Source of the DNA: Cavenderia fasciculata | Taxonomy: Eukaryota; Evosea; Eumycetozoa; Acytosteliales; Cavenderiaceae | Assembly (NCBI RefSeq): GCF_000203815.1 | Contig: NW_004457695.1 | Coordinates: 124,001 to 188,000 of the forward strand | Length of the DNA stretch: 64,000 nucleotides | Reading direction: 5' to 3' | Shown here: positions 61,800-64,000 of the stretch, piece by piece | Position numbering within the stretch: the stretch's first letter is position 1 | Layout of the letters: each line of letters starts with the position of its first letter | Translations under genes and position numbers: made by a program | The notes under the pieces: model-generated | The model's input: the letters and a program-made list of their open reading frames with translations, nothing else | Database searches by the model: none | Told to the model about the DNA's origin: nothing

Positions 61800-63560
61800 T
61801 TAAGCAGCATTCAACATTGCAATTGGATTGGACCAGGTTCTAGGGGAAAATAGATATTGATGTGAAAGTGGGTGCATGGTGGCATGGATGATTTCAGTTT
61901 CATCCAATTTCTTTCCATCTGGAGAACATAATTTAAAGTTTAAAAGAATATTGGTTATTGCCAACCATACTTCATCCATTGCTATATGCATTCCCATACA
62001 TGCTCCTTTTATAAAATTAAACAGGATTAGATTTTAATATTTTAAAACAAAAATTCTTTGTATAAAACATACTTGGTCCTGATCCAAATGGAACAAATAA
62101 ATCATGATTTAAATCTTGTTTCAAGAATCTATCAGGGTCAAATGAATTTGGATTATCATATTCTTGGTTTCTATGAATTCCATAATTATTTGCTAAAATG
62201 ATTGCCTATATATATTAATATTAAATAATAATATTTAAAATTAGAATAAATTATATTGAATTTTAATTTTTCTAGATTTACATTTTTTGGTATAAAATAA
62301 TCTTGAATTAAAATATCATCATTTGCTTTTTTAAAGAAAGGTCCAAGTGGAGTTATTTGTTTAAATCTAAGTACTTCTTTGATTAAAGCATGTATATAAG
62401 GAGTTGATGATTTATGACCAAGATTTGCAGTGGTTCCACCATTTCCAATCACACTTTTAATTTCATTATAAGCTTTTTCTTGTACGTCTGGGTGATTCAC
62501 CATTAACAACATCCACCATTCCAATAAAGATGATGAAGTTTCAGTTCCAGCTACCAATAATTCAAAACAAACATTAATGACTACCTTTTCATCGAAACCA
62601 CCCATTATTAAAACATCCATAATATCTCTACTATTTTCGCTATCAAATGTCTCTACATGATGTTTATAAAATACTTCAATTTCTTTTCTAATCTTGTCAC
62701 CATCCCAAACTGATTTTTTAAAAAGTAATGGATAGTATATTGATCCAAGCCAATGAAACATATCATATATTTGACGATACATTAAATTGGCAACAAGATT
62801 ATCAATTGGTGTAATAATCTTTGCCATTAATCCTTGGCTTACATCCTCATCATACCCAATTTCTTGTGAAAATGCTAATTTTAAAATAACATTTATAGTA
62901 TATTTTTTTATAAATAATCTTGGTTCAAACTTGAAATAAAAAAAAATATTAATAAAAATGATTGATATTATCTCTTATTTCTTTTCTAAATTTAGTTACG
63001 GGTTGATTATTTTTTGATAAAACATTTAATTTTTCAATTAAATGATTTGATTGAATTTCCAAGGTAGAGTTTAATAATTTTAATTTTGATCTCGTAAAAT
63101 TAATGGTAAGATAATCTTTAATTGGTTTCCATTGTTTTTTATTTCCAAATATAAGTCCATCGATTCCTCTTGTTACAAAACCAATTGATTTTAAATCAGC
63201 TCTATCAAAATAATCAAAATATTTGTTATATATTTTCTTAAATAATTTTGGATCTGATATTACTATTGTTAAATTATCACCCATCTAAATAAAAGATTAA
63301 TGGTTAATCAAAATAATTCATTCTATCTTTTTATAAGTTCATACCCAAATTTTAAAAACCTTTCCATATTTTTCGGATAAGTTTGTTAAAGATAAATGAG
63401 GTGATAATGGATTGATCTTGTATAAACCACCAATGATTGGAAGTGATATTGGTCCATCAGGATCATGAGTACTATATTTTGTATTTTTTCTTATAAAAGA
63501 AAAAAGAAAGATTGATAATAGAAAATAAAAAAATAAAGAAATATAGTTTACATCTAGCAT
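61800..63560 (-). CDS. cytochrome P450
   Basis: Five exons are inferred: 63345–63560, 63000–63284, 62282–62929, 62073–62205 and 61800–62005. They join in frame to 495 residues, normal for a microsomal P450. An N-terminal membrane anchor (ISLFFYFLLSIFLFSFI) is followed by a proline-rich hinge (DPDGPISLPIIGG). The I helix has the oxygen-activation motif (AGTETSSSLLEW), the K helix has E-x-x-R (IKEVLR), FDPDRF follows, and the heme-binding loop spans the last intron (FVPFGSGPRACMG) with the axial Cys. Exon 2 ends at NNQP, because the alternative read-through ends in a stop and the homologous region continues FEPRLFIKKYT. It resembles the large dictyostelid CYP508/CYP5xx groups. Substrate unknown; reductase-dependent monooxygenase of the endoplasmic reticulum. 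Confidence 0.93.
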
Positions 63561-63775
63561 GCTGGTGGAAATCTAAATGAAGACAGTTTCATACCATGCA
63601 TAAACTATAAAAAGGAATTCGTATTATCCAAAAAAGGAAAAAGAATTTACTCACACCACATCAAATTCACTTGAAAAAAAAAAACAATCCACACCAACTA
63701 ATGTTTGATTGGTGGATTGAAACAAAAGTGTAGATCACACAACAAATATTTATTTATTTATTATTTCCACCATTT

Positions 63776-64000
63776 TTATGGGGATGTGAGAGATGGCAGT
63801 ACTTCTGGTTTTGGTTCGATAGAGTAGGATTGATGAAACAGTAGATTGTCGAGTTGATCATCAAAGAATGGCATTTCATATAGGAATTGAAGTACATTGC
63901 TATTTGGAGGATAGTTGTAGCCTAGTTGCTGATATTGTTGAATTTCACGTATTACACCAAATATTAATTCTCTCTTTTTAAAATTAATCAATTCTCTAAT
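63776..64000 (-). CDS. RasGEF protein, C-terminal end (continues past the window)
   Basis: The frame is open from the window edge to a stop at 63776. It reads IRELINFKKRELIFGVIREI then QQYQQLGYNYPP, which is the last helices of the CDC25-type RasGEF catalytic domain. A typical tail (LQFLYEMPFFDD and an acidic stretch) follows. RasGEFs load GTP on Ras; dictyostelids have more than twenty. Only about 74 residues are visible, so the subfamily cannot be told. The Met at 63991 is internal to the domain and not a start. Confidence 0.85.
   Translation of the reverse strand: MRELINFKKRELIFGVIREIQQYQQLGYNYPPNSNVLQFLYEMPFFDDQLDNLLFHQSYSIEPKPEVLPSLTSP

Noticed and set aside
1-64000. tRNA, rRNA and CRISPR arrays
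   Set aside because: I looked for cloverleaf arms with the GTTCGA-type loop and for spaced direct repeats and saw none I could support; the regular repeats here are microsatellites.

Overview
The window is nuclear DNA of a dictyostelid social amoeba. Three things point there: AT-rich sequence with short GT–AG introns, long Asn, Gln and Thr runs in coding exons (AAT/AAC, CAA), and a gene set typical of the group (Lvs-type BEACH protein, Gxc-type RacGEF, OCRL-like 5-phosphatase, MACPF proteins, RasGEF). The many GC-containing microsatellites make D. discoideum itself unlikely; another dictyostelid lineage is a guess. Exon boundaries below were read by eye from splice signals, frame and homology.

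Layout. 1–11 kb holds housekeeping genes: the end of a cyclophilin gene, a four-CBS AMPK-gamma-like gene, a ~2060-residue BEACH/WD40 gene, a uridine phosphorylase and a small Ala/Asn-rich protein gene. 11–34 kb is accessory. A three-gene block (large multicopy family protein on minus, small secreted protein on plus, TPR-PH gene on minus) lies at 26.9–33.7 kb in good condition. A decayed partial copy lies at 11.1–15.5 kb. Between them sits a divergent pair of large secreted MACPF genes (18.2–26.8 kb) and a stretch of relics (15.5–18.0 kb). 34–42 kb holds a PHD-finger plus R2R3-Myb regulator and a gene-free stretch of about 4 kb. 42.9–47.0 kb is a transposon island: a decayed hAT transposase, then a nearly intact pogo-like element with terminal inverted repeats and TA target sites. 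47.4–55 kb has a CH-IQ-DH-PH-villin-headpiece RacGEF, a Mic10-like gene and an OCRL-like 5-phosphatase. 55.8–58.5 kb is a broken third copy of the large family. 59–64 kb has a short-chain dehydrogenase, a Cys-rich GPI-anchored-type protein, a cytochrome P450 and the end of a RasGEF.

The most interesting item is the small secreted protein at 29.9–31.5 kb. Behind a signal peptide it carries H-x-E, 26 residues, then P-C-x-x-C, which is the zinc site of the AID/APOBEC-like cytidine deaminase fold. Its decayed relative at 14.3 kb keeps the signal peptide and the H-S-E. This looks like a secreted deaminase family that duplicates together with its divergent neighbour. A nearby divergent pair of MACPF genes adds a second class of exported protein. 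A role in defence or competition is inference only.
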